Shown here: positions 1 through 9,839 of the stretch, piece after piece
Position numbering within the stretch: the stretch's first letter is position 1
How the letters are laid out: every line of letters begins with the position of its first letter
Assembly (NCBI GenBank): GCA_016713985.1
Contig: JADJOD010000010.1
Coordinates: 62,001-126,000, forward strand
Direction of reading: 5' to 3'
DNA from: Lewinellaceae bacterium
Lineage (GTDB): Bacteria; Bacteroidota; Bacteroidia; Chitinophagales; Saprospiraceae
Length of the DNA stretch: 64,000 nucleotides
Position numbers and translations under genes: made by a program
Notes under the pieces: model-generated
Database searches by the model: none
What the model was told of the DNA's origin: nothing
Seen by the model: the letters and a program-made list of their open reading frames with translations, nothing else

Positions 1-1716
1 GCCGACCTGGCCGGCCCCGGCTCCGGCGGCAACTACCCGGACCTCGTATACAGCAGCGCCGACAGCGCTTTTTATTACAACCGGTATGAATTGCGCTCCG
101 ACTACGGCTGGCGCGAACTGCTGGCCCTGATGGATACCCTCGGCAACCACCCGGCAAATATCCACGAGGTACTCGACGTCGACCGGGCGCTCTGGATGCT
201 GGCTTTTAACAATGTCACCGTCAACCTCGATTCCTATACCGGTGCTTACGCCCAGAATTATTACCTCTACGAGGACAAAAACGACCGCTGGCTGCCGGTC
301 GTTTGGGACCTGAACATGAGTTTCGGGTCATTTCCCCTGATCGACGGCGGCCCCATCCCGACGATCCCGGAGTTAAAACAACTCAACCCCCTGTTGCAGT
401 CCGACAATTTTTACCGCCCGCTCATCAAACAGTTGCTGGCCAATCCCGTGTATAAAAAAATGTACCTGGCGCACATGCGCACCCTGCTGCAGGAAAATTT
501 TTCCACCACCGCATTTAAAGACAGGGCGCTGGCGCTTCAGGCGAACATCGACGCTGCCGTGCAAGCCGATACGAAGAAGTTTTATTCCTACGCCAATTTT
601 CACAACAACATCGACGCCACGGTGTCGGCCCCCGGCGGTTTCGGCGACGTGCCCGGCCTGAGCGACTTGATGAACGCGCGTTATAACTACCTGATCAACA
701 ACGCTAACCTGACACCTGCGCCACCGGTCATTTCCAACGTGTCCGCCGCGACCAACAGCGCCGTGTGGGTGAACGCGCAGGTACAAAACGCCTCCTCCGT
801 CCTCCTCGGCTGGCGTTACGACTCGTCCGACGTGTTTAAAAAAGTGCCCATGTTCGACGACGGCCTGCACCAGGACGGCGCTGCCGGCGACAAGTATTAC
901 GGCGCTTCTTTCCCGCTGGGCGATATCAAAGGCCAGTATTATGTGTACGCGGAAAATGCCGGCGCGGGTATGTTTTCACCCCAACGCGCCGAATACGAAT
1001 TTTACCAGACGCCCACTTTGCCGCCCCTGCCCAATGCCGGCGACCTGGTGATCAACGAATTTCTGGCCGATAACACGGCGGCGGAAACGGATGAAGCCGG
1101 ACAACACGAGGACTGGCTCGAACTGTACAACAATTCCGGCGCCCCCATCAGTATGCTGGGTTTGTACCTCACGGACAACCCCGACAAGCCCGACAAATGG
1201 GCTTTTCCGTCGGGTGTTTCCATTCCCGCAAAAGGTTTTTTGATCGTCTGGCTCGATGAAGACCAAATGCAAGGGCCTTTACACGCCAGTTTTAAGTTGG
1301 GCGTGAATGGTGAATTTCTCATGCTTTCCAACGGCGCCGGAGGGGTATTGGACAGCCTTTCCTTTGGCCCGCAGTTGACCGACGTCACCTTTGGGCGGTA
1401 CCCGAACGGGACCGGGAATTTTACCTTTATGCCGCGTACGTTTAGTGCGAATAATTCATTGACAATCAATACAAAAGAACCGAACTCGAATATAACCCTC
1501 CGGGTATTCCCCAACCCCGTTACTCGCCTGCTGACCCTTTCCTCGGACCACGCGCTGGGGTTGATCCGGGTATCCGATGCCCTGGGCCGGCAGGTGATGC
1601 AGGAAGACGCGGGCACGGCCCGCACGGCCGTTTTGGATGTTGGCCAACTGCCTCCGGGTATGTACGGCCTTCATACCGGATCGGGCGCGGCGCGTATGAT
1701 TTGTGTGCAGCGATAA
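1..1716 (+). CDS. CotH-kinase-type secreted protein, C-terminal part, with lamin-tail and T9SS sorting domains
   Basis: The reading frame is open from base 1, so the gene starts before the window. The first 230 residues hold a CotH-type kinase-like end, with NYYLYED followed by WDLNMSFG, the W-D-x-(N/D)-x-S/T-F-G segment that contributes the metal-binding acid in CotH kinases. Next come an Ig-like stretch and a lamin-tail domain (VINEFLADN, EDWLELYNN, about residues 345-480). The C-terminus is a T9SS type A sorting domain (FPNPVTRLLTLSS ... LPPGMYGLHTG). It is therefore probably exported and released or attached at the cell surface. CotH proteins phosphorylate protein or small-molecule targets in other bacteria; the target here is unknown. 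A second CotH gene follows 34 bp later. Confidence 0.85.
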   Translation, partial: ADLAGPGSGGNYPDLVYSSADSAFYYNRYELRSDYGWRELLALMDTLGNHPANIHEVLDVDRALWMLAFNNVTVNLDSYTGAYAQNYYLYEDKNDRWLPVVWDLNMSFGSFPLIDGGPIPTIPELKQLNPLLQSDNFYRPLIKQLLANPVYKKMYLAHMRTLLQENFSTTAFKDRALALQANIDAAVQADTKKFYSYANFHNNIDATVSAPGGFGDVPGLSDLMNARYNYLINNANLTPAPPVISNVSAATNSAVWVNAQVQNASSVLLGWRYDSSDVFKKVPMFDDGLHQDGAAGDKYYGASFPLGDIKGQYYVYAENAGAGMFSPQRAEYEFYQTPTLPPLPNAGDLVINEFLADNTAAETDEAGQHEDWLELYNNSGAPISMLGLYLTDNPDKPDKWAFPSGVSIPAKGFLIVWLDEDQMQGPLHASFKLGVNGEFLMLSNGAGGVLDSLSFGPQLTDVTFGRYPNGTGNFTFMPRTFSANNSLTINTKEPNSNITLRVFPNPVTRLLTLSSDHALGLIRVSDALGRQVMQEDAGTARTAVLDVGQLPPGMYGLHTGSGAARMICVQR

Positions 1717-1750
1717 TCCCCTTGTTTTGATCCAAACACATGATCACAAT

Positions 1751-4288
1751 ATGAAAAAAACAAATTTACCCGCCCTTTTCGCCGCCTTTTTGGTGGTTTC
1801 CCGACTTGCAGCAGACCTTCATGCGCAGGTTGTGGTGAACGAATACTCCTGCGCCAATTTGATGCAGTATTCGGATACGTATGTCAAATACGAAGACTGG
1901 ATCGAATTGTACAACCCCTCGGATACGCCGGTTGATATCAGCGGATACCACCTGAGCGATAACGAAAACAAACCCACCAAGTGGAAATTCCCGCCCGGTG
2001 CGGTGATCAATGCGAAGGGATTTTTTAAGGTGTTTGCCTCCGGCCGCGACGAGGTAACCAATGGTATCAGTTATCACACCAACTTCAAAATTTCACAAAC
2101 CAAAAAATCCCGATCACATCGTTTTTGCCGACCCCAACGGGGTGATGATCAATGATATAGAAGTGATAACCACCCAACTGCATCAGTCGGTTGGCCGCAA
2201 AACGAACGGCGCTTCGGAATGGCGGATTTTTAAACAACCAACCTTCGGCACCAGCAACAACAACGTTGTGGGTTATCTGGGCTTTGCCGCCCGCCCGACG
2301 ACCAACCAGCCGGCCGGGTTTTACGCCGGATCGGTCACCGTCACCCTCGCCACCACCGAACCCGATGCGCTCATCCGGTATACCATCGACGGCACCGAAC
2401 CCACCGACCAGTCGCCGCTTTACGACCAGCCGTTGACTTTTACGGAAACGACCGTTTTGAAGGCCGTTTCGTTCAGCAACAACGACGAAATATTGCCCAG
2501 TTTTGTCCAGTTCAACACCTATTTTGTTGATGTTTCCCATACCCTGACCGTGGTTTCGGTGGCCGGGGAAAAACTGCTGGATTTGGCAAACGGCGACAAC
2601 TCGCTCCGGCCGCACGGCTCGCTCGAGTATTTCGGCACGGACGGCGACCGGAAAGCGCGCGCTTACGGAGAATTGAACAGCCACGGCCAGGACTCTTGGG
2701 CCAACGACCAGCGCAGCCTCGACTGGGTGACCCGCGACCAGATGGGTTACGACGCCGCGCTGGAAGAAAAAATATTCCGGGGCACCGACCGCGATGAATT
2801 TCAGCGGATCATTCTCCGCGCTGCCGGCGACGACAACTATCCCGCAGCCAACCACCCGCAAAACGAAGGCAGCGCCCATATCCGCGACGCCTACATTCAC
2901 AACCTCGCCGATCGCGCCGGGCTCCGGGTAGACGTCCGCAGAGGAGAAAAAACCATCATTTACCTCAATGGAAAATATTGGGGGTATATGATTTGCGCGA
3001 AATCCCCGACGACCACGATTACACCGACTATTATTACGGGCAAGGCAAATACGACATCCAGTACATCCTCACCTGGGGCAATACCTGGGCGCAATACGGC
3101 GGCCAGCAGGCCCTCGCCGACTGGTCGGATTTGTATGCTTTTATCATCGGAAACGACATGGCCAACCCGGCCAACTTTCATTATGTCGCCGATAATTACG
3201 ACTACGAAAGCTTAGTCGATTATGTGATCGTCAATTCGTTCACCGTTTGCTCCGACTGGCTCAACTGGAATACCGGCTGGTGGCGGGGGCTCAACCCGGA
3301 CGGCAGCCACCAAAAATGGGGTTACATCCTGTGGGACAATGACGCCACGTTCGGGCACTATATCAACTACACGGGTATTCCCGACATCAGTCCGTACGCA
3401 CTTCCCTGCAACCCCGAGGGGCTGTCGGGCTGGCAGGACCCCGAAGGACACATCACGGTTTTGAATCAACTGCGCCAAAACCCCGTTGTGGAACAATATT
3501 ATGTCACCCGGCAGGCGGATTTGCTCAACACCGTTTTCAGTTGCGACAACATGTTGACCTATTTAGACACGATCATCAACACTATTCAGCCCGAAATGGC
3601 GCAACACGCGACACGCTGGTACGGCAACTACGACGAGTGGGTAGCGAATACGAACAAACTGCGCGACTTTATCAGCGTGCGTTGTGAAGAGATCACCAAT
3701 GGCCTCATCAGCTGTTACGACCTCACGGGGCCTTACCAGACCGTCCTGCTCGTTGATCCGCCCGAGGCAGGCAATATTCAGGCTAATACATTGTCTTACA
3801 ATCAGTTCCCGGTGACGTCTTCCTATTTTGGAGGTATTGACCTCAAACTGTGGGCAACAGCCAACCAGAACTACCTGTTTGATTCCTGGACGGCTCAAAA
3901 TCATACCTTTTCCGACTCCACCCTCGAACTAACCAACCTGAATCTGACGGCTCCCGATACCATCATCGCACATTTCAAACTCGTTTCGCCCACCCACGAA
4001 CCCGGAAAACCGGGCTCACTGCCTGCTGTAACCGCTTACCCGTCGTTGTTCGACCGGGAAGTCACCCTGGAATATTTTTTGCCCGCAAAAGCGCAGGTAT
4101 CCGTATCCTTGCACTCCATTCTGGGCAATCAAACGGCTACGGTGGTATCACCCGCCAGTGTACAAGCGGAAGGGCAACATTCGGTAAAGATTGATTTTAA
4201 CCTGCTCCAACTCCCGGCGGGTATGTATTTGCTGCACTTCTCGTCGGAAGGTTTTGAAAAAACCATTAAACTGGTCCGGACCGAATAA
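1751..4288 (+). CDS. Second CotH-kinase-type secreted protein with T9SS domain (two frameshifts)
   Basis: The start ATG at 1751 gives a signal peptide (MKKTNLPALFAAFLVVSRL, cleavage near HAQ). Order of parts: lamin-tail domain (VVVNEYSCANL, EDWIELYNPSD), a chitobiase/Fn3-like segment (YTIDGTEPTDQSPLY), a CotH kinase region (LNGKYWGVYDLREIP and WDNDATFGHY, with the conserved acids), and a T9SS sorting domain ending at KLVRTE. The frame breaks twice: at an A6 run near 2101-2106 and at a G5 run near 2980-2984. Moving by one base at each restores a continuous protein of about 845 residues, so I treat it as one gene. The architecture parallels the upstream gene but the sequence is clearly different. 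Secreted by the type IX system (inferred). Confidence 0.85.
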
Positions 4289-4428
4289 AAACATGAATGG
4301 CTTAATATTTGAAACGAACTGGTTTCTCCGACGCAACTCATACACGGGAATACACGTTTCGTTTGTATCCTGAGATAAATTTGCTCCATTGAAACCCTTT
4401 CCTAACCATTAATTATTCCTGAAGATAC

Positions 4429-5481
4429 GTGAAACGGCTGATTGGCGGGCTGATAATCCTCCTGATTTTGTTGGCGGCACTTTACGCCCCCGTTCAAATT
4501 CCTTTTGCGGCAGAGAGCATCGGGCGGGTATTTCCTGCCCGGGAATGGCAATTGGTGCAAGACCAGACCGGGAGGATCAGTTCCGTTATCCGGGATTACC
4601 GGCTGGGCTCCACCCAGCAGATTGATGCGTACCAATTCGAACAGGGAGACATTTCCGGACTCAAGTTCGACCTTCCGGCCAACCGGTTTATTCATTTGGG
4701 CGACACCGTTGTCCGGATGTATTCCATCCGGCAAAACGAAGAAATTCAGGACATCGAGGCCCAGCTCAATTTGTACGGCGCCCAACTCCAGGCGGATGTG
4801 ACCGGCGACAAAGCTCCCGTGGTTCAGGAAGCGGAGAACCGGCTTCATTTTGCCGAACAGGACCTGGTGTTGAAGGAAAAAACGTTTCGTATCAAAAAAC
4901 CTCTCTGGGAACAAAACCTCATTGCGCTTACGGAATTTCAGGAGGCGGAAAATGCCGTTGAACTGGCCAAAATTCAAATTGAAATAGCCAGAAAGTACCT
5001 TGAAAATGTAAAAACCGGTCTTAAAAACGAAACCGTAGGGGTGACACAGGCCCAGTTGCGGGGTTTGAAAAACCGCCTGGAAATACTGCGCCGCAAAGGC
5101 CTTTCCTTCGTGATCCGATCCCCGTTTTCGGGCTGGGTGGTGCCGGCAATCCTTCCGGAAGAACAACTCATTCTGCAACAATGTGATGAATACGTGGTGC
5201 AAATACCCGTAAAAGTGGAATACCTGCCTTACCTCAATGACTCCACCCACCTGATGATTACGGACGTCCAGACCCGCCGGAGTTTTCGGGCCAGATTGCT
5301 GCAAATCGGCACGAAAGTGGAAGTACTCGACAACAGGCAGGTATCGCTGCTGACAGCCACATTTAAAACCGACAGCATCACCGACCGATTCAGTACGGGT
5401 ATTTCGGCACAATGCCGGCTCGATTTTGGCAAGGTCAATCAACGCGAATACCTGCGCCGTATTCTGCATTCTAACTGGTAA
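4429..5481 (+). CDS. HlyD-like membrane fusion protein
   Basis: The start is GTG at 4429, giving an N-terminal membrane anchor (RLIGGLIILLILLAALYAP). The following region looks like a lipoyl/barrel-sandwich half, then a long helical hairpin (about residues 125-215, charged and Leu/Glu rich, e.g. AENRLHFAEQDLVLKEKTF), then the second half with FVIRSPFSGWVVPAI, a phrase typical of HlyD/MFP adaptors, and a beta-barrel C-terminus. Such proteins bridge inner and outer membranes for efflux or secretion. No ABC transporter, RND pump or TolC homologue is next to it. It lies 16 bp upstream of the VTC gene, which suggests one operon and a role in moving a product of that operon (inference). Confidence 0.75.
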   Translation: MKRLIGGLIILLILLAALYAPVQIPFAAESIGRVFPAREWQLVQDQTGRISSVIRDYRLGSTQQIDAYQFEQGDISGLKFDLPANRFIHLGDTVVRMYSIRQNEEIQDIEAQLNLYGAQLQADVTGDKAPVVQEAENRLHFAEQDLVLKEKTFRIKKPLWEQNLIALTEFQEAENAVELAKIQIEIARKYLENVKTGLKNETVGVTQAQLRGLKNRLEILRRKGLSFVIRSPFSGWVVPAILPEEQLILQQCDEYVVQIPVKVEYLPYLNDSTHLMITDVQTRRSFRARLLQIGTKVEVLDNRQVSLLTATFKTDSITDRFSTGISAQCRLDFGKVNQREYLRRILHSNW

Positions 5482-5497
5482 CTATTTAAACCTCATC

Positions 5498-6296
5498 GTG
5501 CGTTTCGAATTCAAATACCTTGTCCCGATCGAACAGTACACCGCCCTGCGCTGTGCCGTTCTGCCTTTTCTGCGCCCCGACAGCTTTGCTGCGCGGCAGC
5601 CGGACGGGCGTTATACGGTGCGCAGTTTGTACTTCGATACACCGGGGTTCGAAATGTACCACACCAAAGTGGAAGGTATAGCGCATCGTATGAAAGTAAG
5701 GCTTCGCGGTTACAACCAGGGCGGCGTGGAAAGCAGCGTATTTATGGAGATCAAACGAAAATACGAGGGACCGATTTTGAAAAACCGCTCGCAGGCGCCG
5801 TATGGAGTGGTCTTGCAGTTGTTTCAGGGCAAACCCATCGAACAATTTGCCGACCAGATACGCAACCCGGACAACGCCCGGCGCTTTTTTTACCAGATTC
5901 TGAGCCGAAATATGCGCCCCGTTGCCAATATCATTTACGAGCGGGAACCGTTTGCGGGAGGCAACCTCGGCCCGGAGAACGATTTCCGACTGACCTTCGA
6001 CCTGCACCTGCGCAGCGTGGCTTACCCGCGTGTGGAAGAACTTTTTGAAGAAAAGGACGTACGTTTTGCCTTTCCGGGGTTCTTTATCATGGAGGTGAAA
6101 TTTAACCGCTTCTGCCCCGCCTGGATAAAACCGATTCTTGAAGAATTTCAATTGCGCAAAAGAACCCGCTTCGAAATACGTGGGTGCGATCAATTCCAAC
6201 CGCTTTATCAACACCGGGCGTCATAACGACGCTTTTGTAAAAGCAGCGTATTTCAAACAAACCACCGAATCTGCCCCCGAATTGCCGGAGCACTAA
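5498..6296 (+). CDS. VTC-domain polyphosphate polymerase-like protein (one frameshift near the end)
   Basis: I chose GTG 5498 because the protein then begins VRFEFKYLVP, the usual beginning of bacterial VTC domains (R-x-E-x-K). Recognisable blocks are YTVRSLYFDTPGFEMY, KVRLRGYN, VFMEIKRKYEG and FFIMEVKFN: the alternating basic and acidic strands of the tunnel-shaped triphosphate-tunnel fold that in yeast Vtc4 makes polyphosphate from ATP. As sequenced the frame ends at 6226. Shifting by one base near 6166-6172 gives ASKYVGAIN followed by 32 more residues to a stop at 6296. The SKY segment is typical for VTC C-termini, so the longer protein is preferred. DUF4956 follows after 17 bp. Confidence 0.85.
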
Positions 6297-6313
6297 AACC
6301 CGGAACCCGAAAG

Positions 6314-6997
6314 ATGTTTCTAGATTATCAAAACCTGGCTGTATTTCCGACTTCTTCGGCAGATGTGCTGGTCAACCTCCTGGTGGCCCTCATTTGTGGA
6401 CTGATTTTGTCCGTGATTTACAGAGTAACCTACCGGGGGCCGTCGTATTCGGTCACTTTTGTCAATTCACTCGTATTGCTAAGCATCATCGCGTCCATCG
6501 TGATCATGGTTATCGGCAACAACATTGCCCGGGCATTCGGCCTGGTAGGGGCCATGTCGATCATCCGTTTTCGCACGGCTATCCGCGATACGATGGATCT
6601 GGTGTTTATTTTCCTGTCGCTGGCCCTCGGCATGGCCTGCGGCGTGGGTTTGAATATCGTGGCGATCACCGGTACCCTGATGGCCGGCCTGGTTGTGATC
6701 GTGCTGACCTTCACCCACTTCGGGGCACCCAGGAGAAGGCATTTTTTATTGCAGATCATCCATCACGCGGAAGAACAAAGGGATATGTCGCAGCCGCTCG
6801 CCCGGTTTTGCCGAAGTTTAAAATTAGTGAGCCTGAAAAACGTCGGCCTCGACGACCTCACGGAGAGCAACTACCATATCACCCTCAAAGACGCCCGAAA
6901 AACCGAAGAAATGGTGCGTGAACTGCGCCAAACACGCGGCGTTCAGCAGGTCAATGTCTTTTTTGACGAAGACGATTTTAACCCGCCGACCATGTAA
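6314..6997 (+). CDS. DUF4956 family membrane protein
   Basis: 227 residues with four hydrophobic segments in the first 140 residues (LLVALICGLILSVIYRV, LVLLSIIASIVIMVIG, LVFIFLSLALGMACGV, IVAITGTLMAGLVVIVL) and a soluble alpha/beta C-terminal domain. The block GAMSIIRFRTAIRDTMDLVF between the second and third segments is the signature of DUF4956. The family commonly sits beside VTC-type polymerases and CotH kinases in bacteria, as here. Its biochemical function is not established. It ends the cluster; guaB begins 101 bp later. Likely an inner-membrane partner of the VTC enzyme. Confidence 0.85.
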   Translation: MFLDYQNLAVFPTSSADVLVNLLVALICGLILSVIYRVTYRGPSYSVTFVNSLVLLSIIASIVIMVIGNNIARAFGLVGAMSIIRFRTAIRDTMDLVFIFLSLALGMACGVGLNIVAITGTLMAGLVVIVLTFTHFGAPRRRHFLLQIIHHAEEQRDMSQPLARFCRSLKLVSLKNVGLDDLTESNYHITLKDARKTEEMVRELRQTRGVQQVNVFFDEDDFNPPTM

Positions 6998-7098
6998 AGG
7001 CTCTGGTATTTTGATCCCGATTCCCGGCCGGAAGACATTGTTAAAAAAATTTGTGCCGTTTTGCCTCCAAATTTTCCGGCCACTTCCGACCTTTGCAC

Positions 7099-8578
7099 AT
7101 GGAATCGAACAATGCAGCGCCGAAATTCCTCGGCGAATCACTTACCTTCGACGACGTTCTGCTCGTCCCCGCTTACAGCGAAGTTTTACCAAGAGAAGTG
7201 GAAATCTCTTCTCAGTTCACCCGGACCATACGCCTGAACGTACCGATAGCCTCTGCCGCTATGGATACCGTGACGGATAAATCGCTGGCCATTGCCATGG
7301 CCCGGCAGGGTGGCATCGGAATAATTCACAAAAACATGTCGATCGCCGACCAGGCCGACCAGGTGCGCGCCGTCAAACGTTCGGAAGCGGGTATGATCAT
7401 CGACCCCGTGACCCTGCACCCCGACGCCACCGTCGCGCAGGCACTCGACCTGATGCGGCATTACAGCATAGGTGGTATTCCGGTTACGGACAAACGCAAC
7501 AAATTAGTGGGTATTCTCACCAACCGCGACCTGCGTTTTGAAACGAACCACAGCAGGCTGGTGCGCGACCTGATGACCAAAAAGAATCTCGTGACCGCTC
7601 CGCTCGGCACTACCCTGATTCAGGCCCGCCAGATACTTCAGCAGCGGAAAATTGAAAAACTGCCCGTAGTCGACGATGATTTTCACTTAGTCGGGCTCAT
7701 TACCTATAAAGATATCATCAAGGGGGTCAATTTCCCCAACGCCTGCAAGGATGTTTTTGGCCGCCTCGTGGTGGGCGCCGCAGTGGGCGTCACAACCGAT
7801 ATGCTCGAACGGGTAGCCACCTTGGTCAAAGCCGGCGTGGATGTGGTTACCGTGGATACCGCCCACGGGCACTCGCGGGGAGTACTCGATGCCGTCAAAA
7901 ACCTGAAAAAAATATACCCCGACCTCCAGGTGATCGGCGGAAACGTCGCCACAGGAGAAGGCGCCAAAGCCCTCGCGGATGTCGGCGTCGACGGCGTGAA
8001 AGTGGGTGTCGGGCCGGGCAGCATTTGTACCACCCGTATCGTGGTGGGCGTCGGAGTAGCCCAGTTGTCGGCCATTTTTAACGCAGCGAAGGCGCTGAAA
8101 GGCTCCGGGGTGCCGATCATTGGCGACGGCGGCATTCGTTATACCGGCGATATTGTAAAAGCCCTGGCCGCCGGAGCAAGCAGCATCATGGCTGGCTCGC
8201 TGTTTGCCGGCGTGGAAGAAGCGCCGGGAGAAACGATCATTTTTGACGGCCGGAAATTCAAAACCTACCGCGGTATGGGCAGCCTCGGCGCCATGCAGGA
8301 GGGGTCCAAAGACCGGTATTTTCAGGATGTGGAAGACGATATCAAAAATTAGTGCCGGAGGGTATCGAAGGGCGGGTACCCTTCAAGGCAGCGTCGCCGA
8401 AGTGATGCCCCAATACATCGGCGGTCTGCGCGCCGGCATGGGGTACTGCGGCGCCCGCACGATCGGCGACCTCCAGGATTACGCCCAGTTCGTCAAGATC
8501 ACCAACGCCGGCATGATCGAAAGCCACCCGCACAACATCGCAATTACAAGAGAATCACCGAATTACAGCCGTTTGTAA
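7099..8578 (+). CDS. guaB: Inosine-5'-monophosphate dehydrogenase (two frameshifts near the end)
   Basis: Catalyses the NAD-dependent oxidation of IMP to XMP, the committed step of GMP synthesis. The start ATG at 7099 gives LTFDDVLLVPAYSEVLP, the normal IMPDH beginning. Two CBS domains lie inside the barrel (about residues 95-205: GGIPVTDKRNKLVGILTNRD; KLPVVDDDFHLVGLITYKD). The catalytic loop GPGSICTTRIV holds the active-site Cys, and GDGGIRYTGDIVKALAAGA the phosphate site. The frame breaks at an A5 run (8344-8348) and again at 8387-8388, where a third G is expected. Joining these gives the usual end, with GSVAEVMPQYIGGLRAGMGY and the terminal SPNYSRL. The gene is essential in most bacteria, so the breaks are probably sequence errors. 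Confidence 0.93.
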
Positions 8579-8580
8579 CC

Positions 8581-8790
8581 CGGGAAAGGACACTCGCCGA
8601 GGAGTACGACCGCAACGACGAGGGCGACAACGACCATAATTCTCAACCCGGCATCCTGTTCGAAAAGGTAATGACCGACCAGGACCGCGCCAACACCATT
8701 GGCAATATCGTAGGCGCCATGATAGGTATTTCGAGGCCGAAACGATTAGACATCATCAAGCGCCGTATCGAAAACCCACGACCACTTCTG
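8581..8790 (+). pseudogene. Catalase C-terminal remnant
   Basis: Directly after guaB an open stretch reads EEYDRNDEGDNDHNSQPGIL then FEKVMTDQDRANTIGNIVGA and IKRRIE. This order (Y-D...EG-D-D...-QPG-LF, then N-I-V/A-x-A-M, then a basic helix) matches the C-terminal region of monofunctional heme catalases (KatA type). No heme-binding or catalytic part is present: the fragment begins abruptly next to the guaB stop and loses homology after about 8770. It has no start site of its own. I read it as a leftover of a catalase gene joined to guaB by a deletion or rearrangement. The match is by eye only. Confidence 0.6.
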
Positions 8791-8847
8791 CGGTATCGCC
8801 ACAACATCAAACCCAGTGCTGCCCACTACTCTCCTCGGCGCCAAATT

Positions 8848-9108
8848 TCACGCTACCAACCCCAACCGTTCTTTGGCCTTCGTAAGCATCAATAGCCGTA
8901 TATCTCTGGATCGCTTGACTTCCTTGTATGACAGGTGAATGACAATTTGACGGATACCATCCTCGTCAACCCAATCATCTTCTTCTCCTCCCTCACGTGT
9001 ACATATGTATATGATATCGATGTTTTGCACATTTGTGAATTGGTCGGCTATATATTTTGTATCAACTTTGTCGGAGACATCCTGATCTACTACTTTAACA
9101 ACTACCAT
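8848..9108 (-). CDS. Small hypothetical protein, downstream partner of the 9157-9675 gene
   Basis: 86 residues on the minus strand, starting at 9108. The N-terminus is MVVVKVVDQDVSDKV and the middle is strongly acidic (TREGGEEDDWVDEDG), ending in a basic helix (YKEVKRSRDIRLLMLTKAKE). No domain is recognised. It lies 48 bp downstream of another minus-strand gene behind a convincing promoter, so the two are likely co-transcribed. A small acidic protein after a possible nuclease-like protein could be an inhibitor or partner, but that is a guess from position and charge only. Confidence 0.45.
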   Translation of the reverse strand: MVVVKVVDQDVSDKVDTKYIADQFTNVQNIDIIYICTREGGEEDDWVDEDGIRQIVIHLSYKEVKRSRDIRLLMLTKAKERLGLVA

Positions 9109-9156
9109 GTTGGAAAATTTTTACAAAGTTACGTTTGGGTAATAAATATTGCAGCT

Positions 9157-9675
9157 CTACCGCATGATTGGATTGAATGGTGGTCGAGGTAAACGTTCTT
9201 CCGGAGGACGAGCCAGGTTCTCCGGTAAAAAGGGATAGTTAAAAAGTTTGATCTGTTCCATTTTGAGACATTCTGCAATATTGCCTCTGAACTCTGTGAC
9301 ATACGAGACTTTGTTGTTTCTCAAGAACTTACCAGCATATCGCCCGAACTCACCTTTGCTGGTAACTCCGTATTTCCACACTTCCCCGGCTAATAAGTAG
9401 TAAGTTGTTCGACTGCTGTGTAGGCAAGAATACCACCCGTCATCATTGGCGATCAAAGCATACTGCTCCGCCTCGTCAATCTCTTTCAGCCGCTTCTGTA
9501 ACTTCGCTTCGTCTTGCGGGCTCAGTTCGGGCACTTTGTCTTCCCCGTTAAAATCCATTTTTGGAAAAAACAGGGCGATGGCAGATAAAAGAACAGCTGC
9601 CGCAATAAGTAACAGCGGGATGGGCGTCGGGATTTGGGTATCAGGCTTTCCTGCCTGCGGCCTGTCAGCTCCCAT
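9157..9675 (-). CDS. Membrane-anchored protein with a possible GIY-YIG-like domain
   Basis: 172 residues. A Pro-rich N-terminus is followed by one membrane segment (IPLLLIAAAVLLSAIALFF, residues 19-37), a charged helix (EAKLQKRLKEIDEAEQ), then ALIANDDGWYSCLHSSRTT, EVWKYGVTSKGEFGRYAG, FRGNIAECLKMEQIKLFNYP and LPENLARPPEERLPRPP. The pattern W-K-Y-G-x-T...R-Y...E-C-x-x-x-E resembles small Bacteroidota proteins of unknown function that I have seen near mobile or toxin loci, and it could be a divergent GIY-YIG nuclease fold. This is tentative. The promoter at 9698-9725 lies just upstream. Confidence 0.55.
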   Translation of the reverse strand: MGADRPQAGKPDTQIPTPIPLLLIAAAVLLSAIALFFPKMDFNGEDKVPELSPQDEAKLQKRLKEIDEAEQYALIANDDGWYSCLHSSRTTYYLLAGEVWKYGVTSKGEFGRYAGKFLRNNKVSYVTEFRGNIAECLKMEQIKLFNYPFLPENLARPPEERLPRPPFNPIMR

Positions 9676-9697
9676 AAGGGTATATATTTCTTACCGG

Positions 9698-9725
9698 CAA
9701 AAGTAACCGGGTTTTTAAAAAGCAA
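9698..9725 (-). promoter_or_regulatory. Bacteroidota-type promoter for the 9157-9675 gene
   Basis: On the minus strand, TACTTTTG (9698-9705) matches the -7 consensus TAnnTTTG, and a TTG (9723-9725) lies 17 bp upstream as the -33 element. The -7 box is 23 bp before the start codon, giving a very short leader. Confidence 0.6.
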
Positions 9726-9839
9726 TACCGAAGCACGTAAAAGATTTGGTCACGCGATACTCGTATCAACTTTTTTTTACCTTTAACCGCCCCAACCCTA
9801 AAATCTCTGAAACCTAAGTCACCTTCAATCCGCTTCATC

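Noticed and set aside
8341..8580. Programmed frameshifting in guaB
   Set aside because: Two separate indels are needed, and there is no slippery site with pseudoknot; IMPDH is not known to be frameshifted. Sequence error is simpler.
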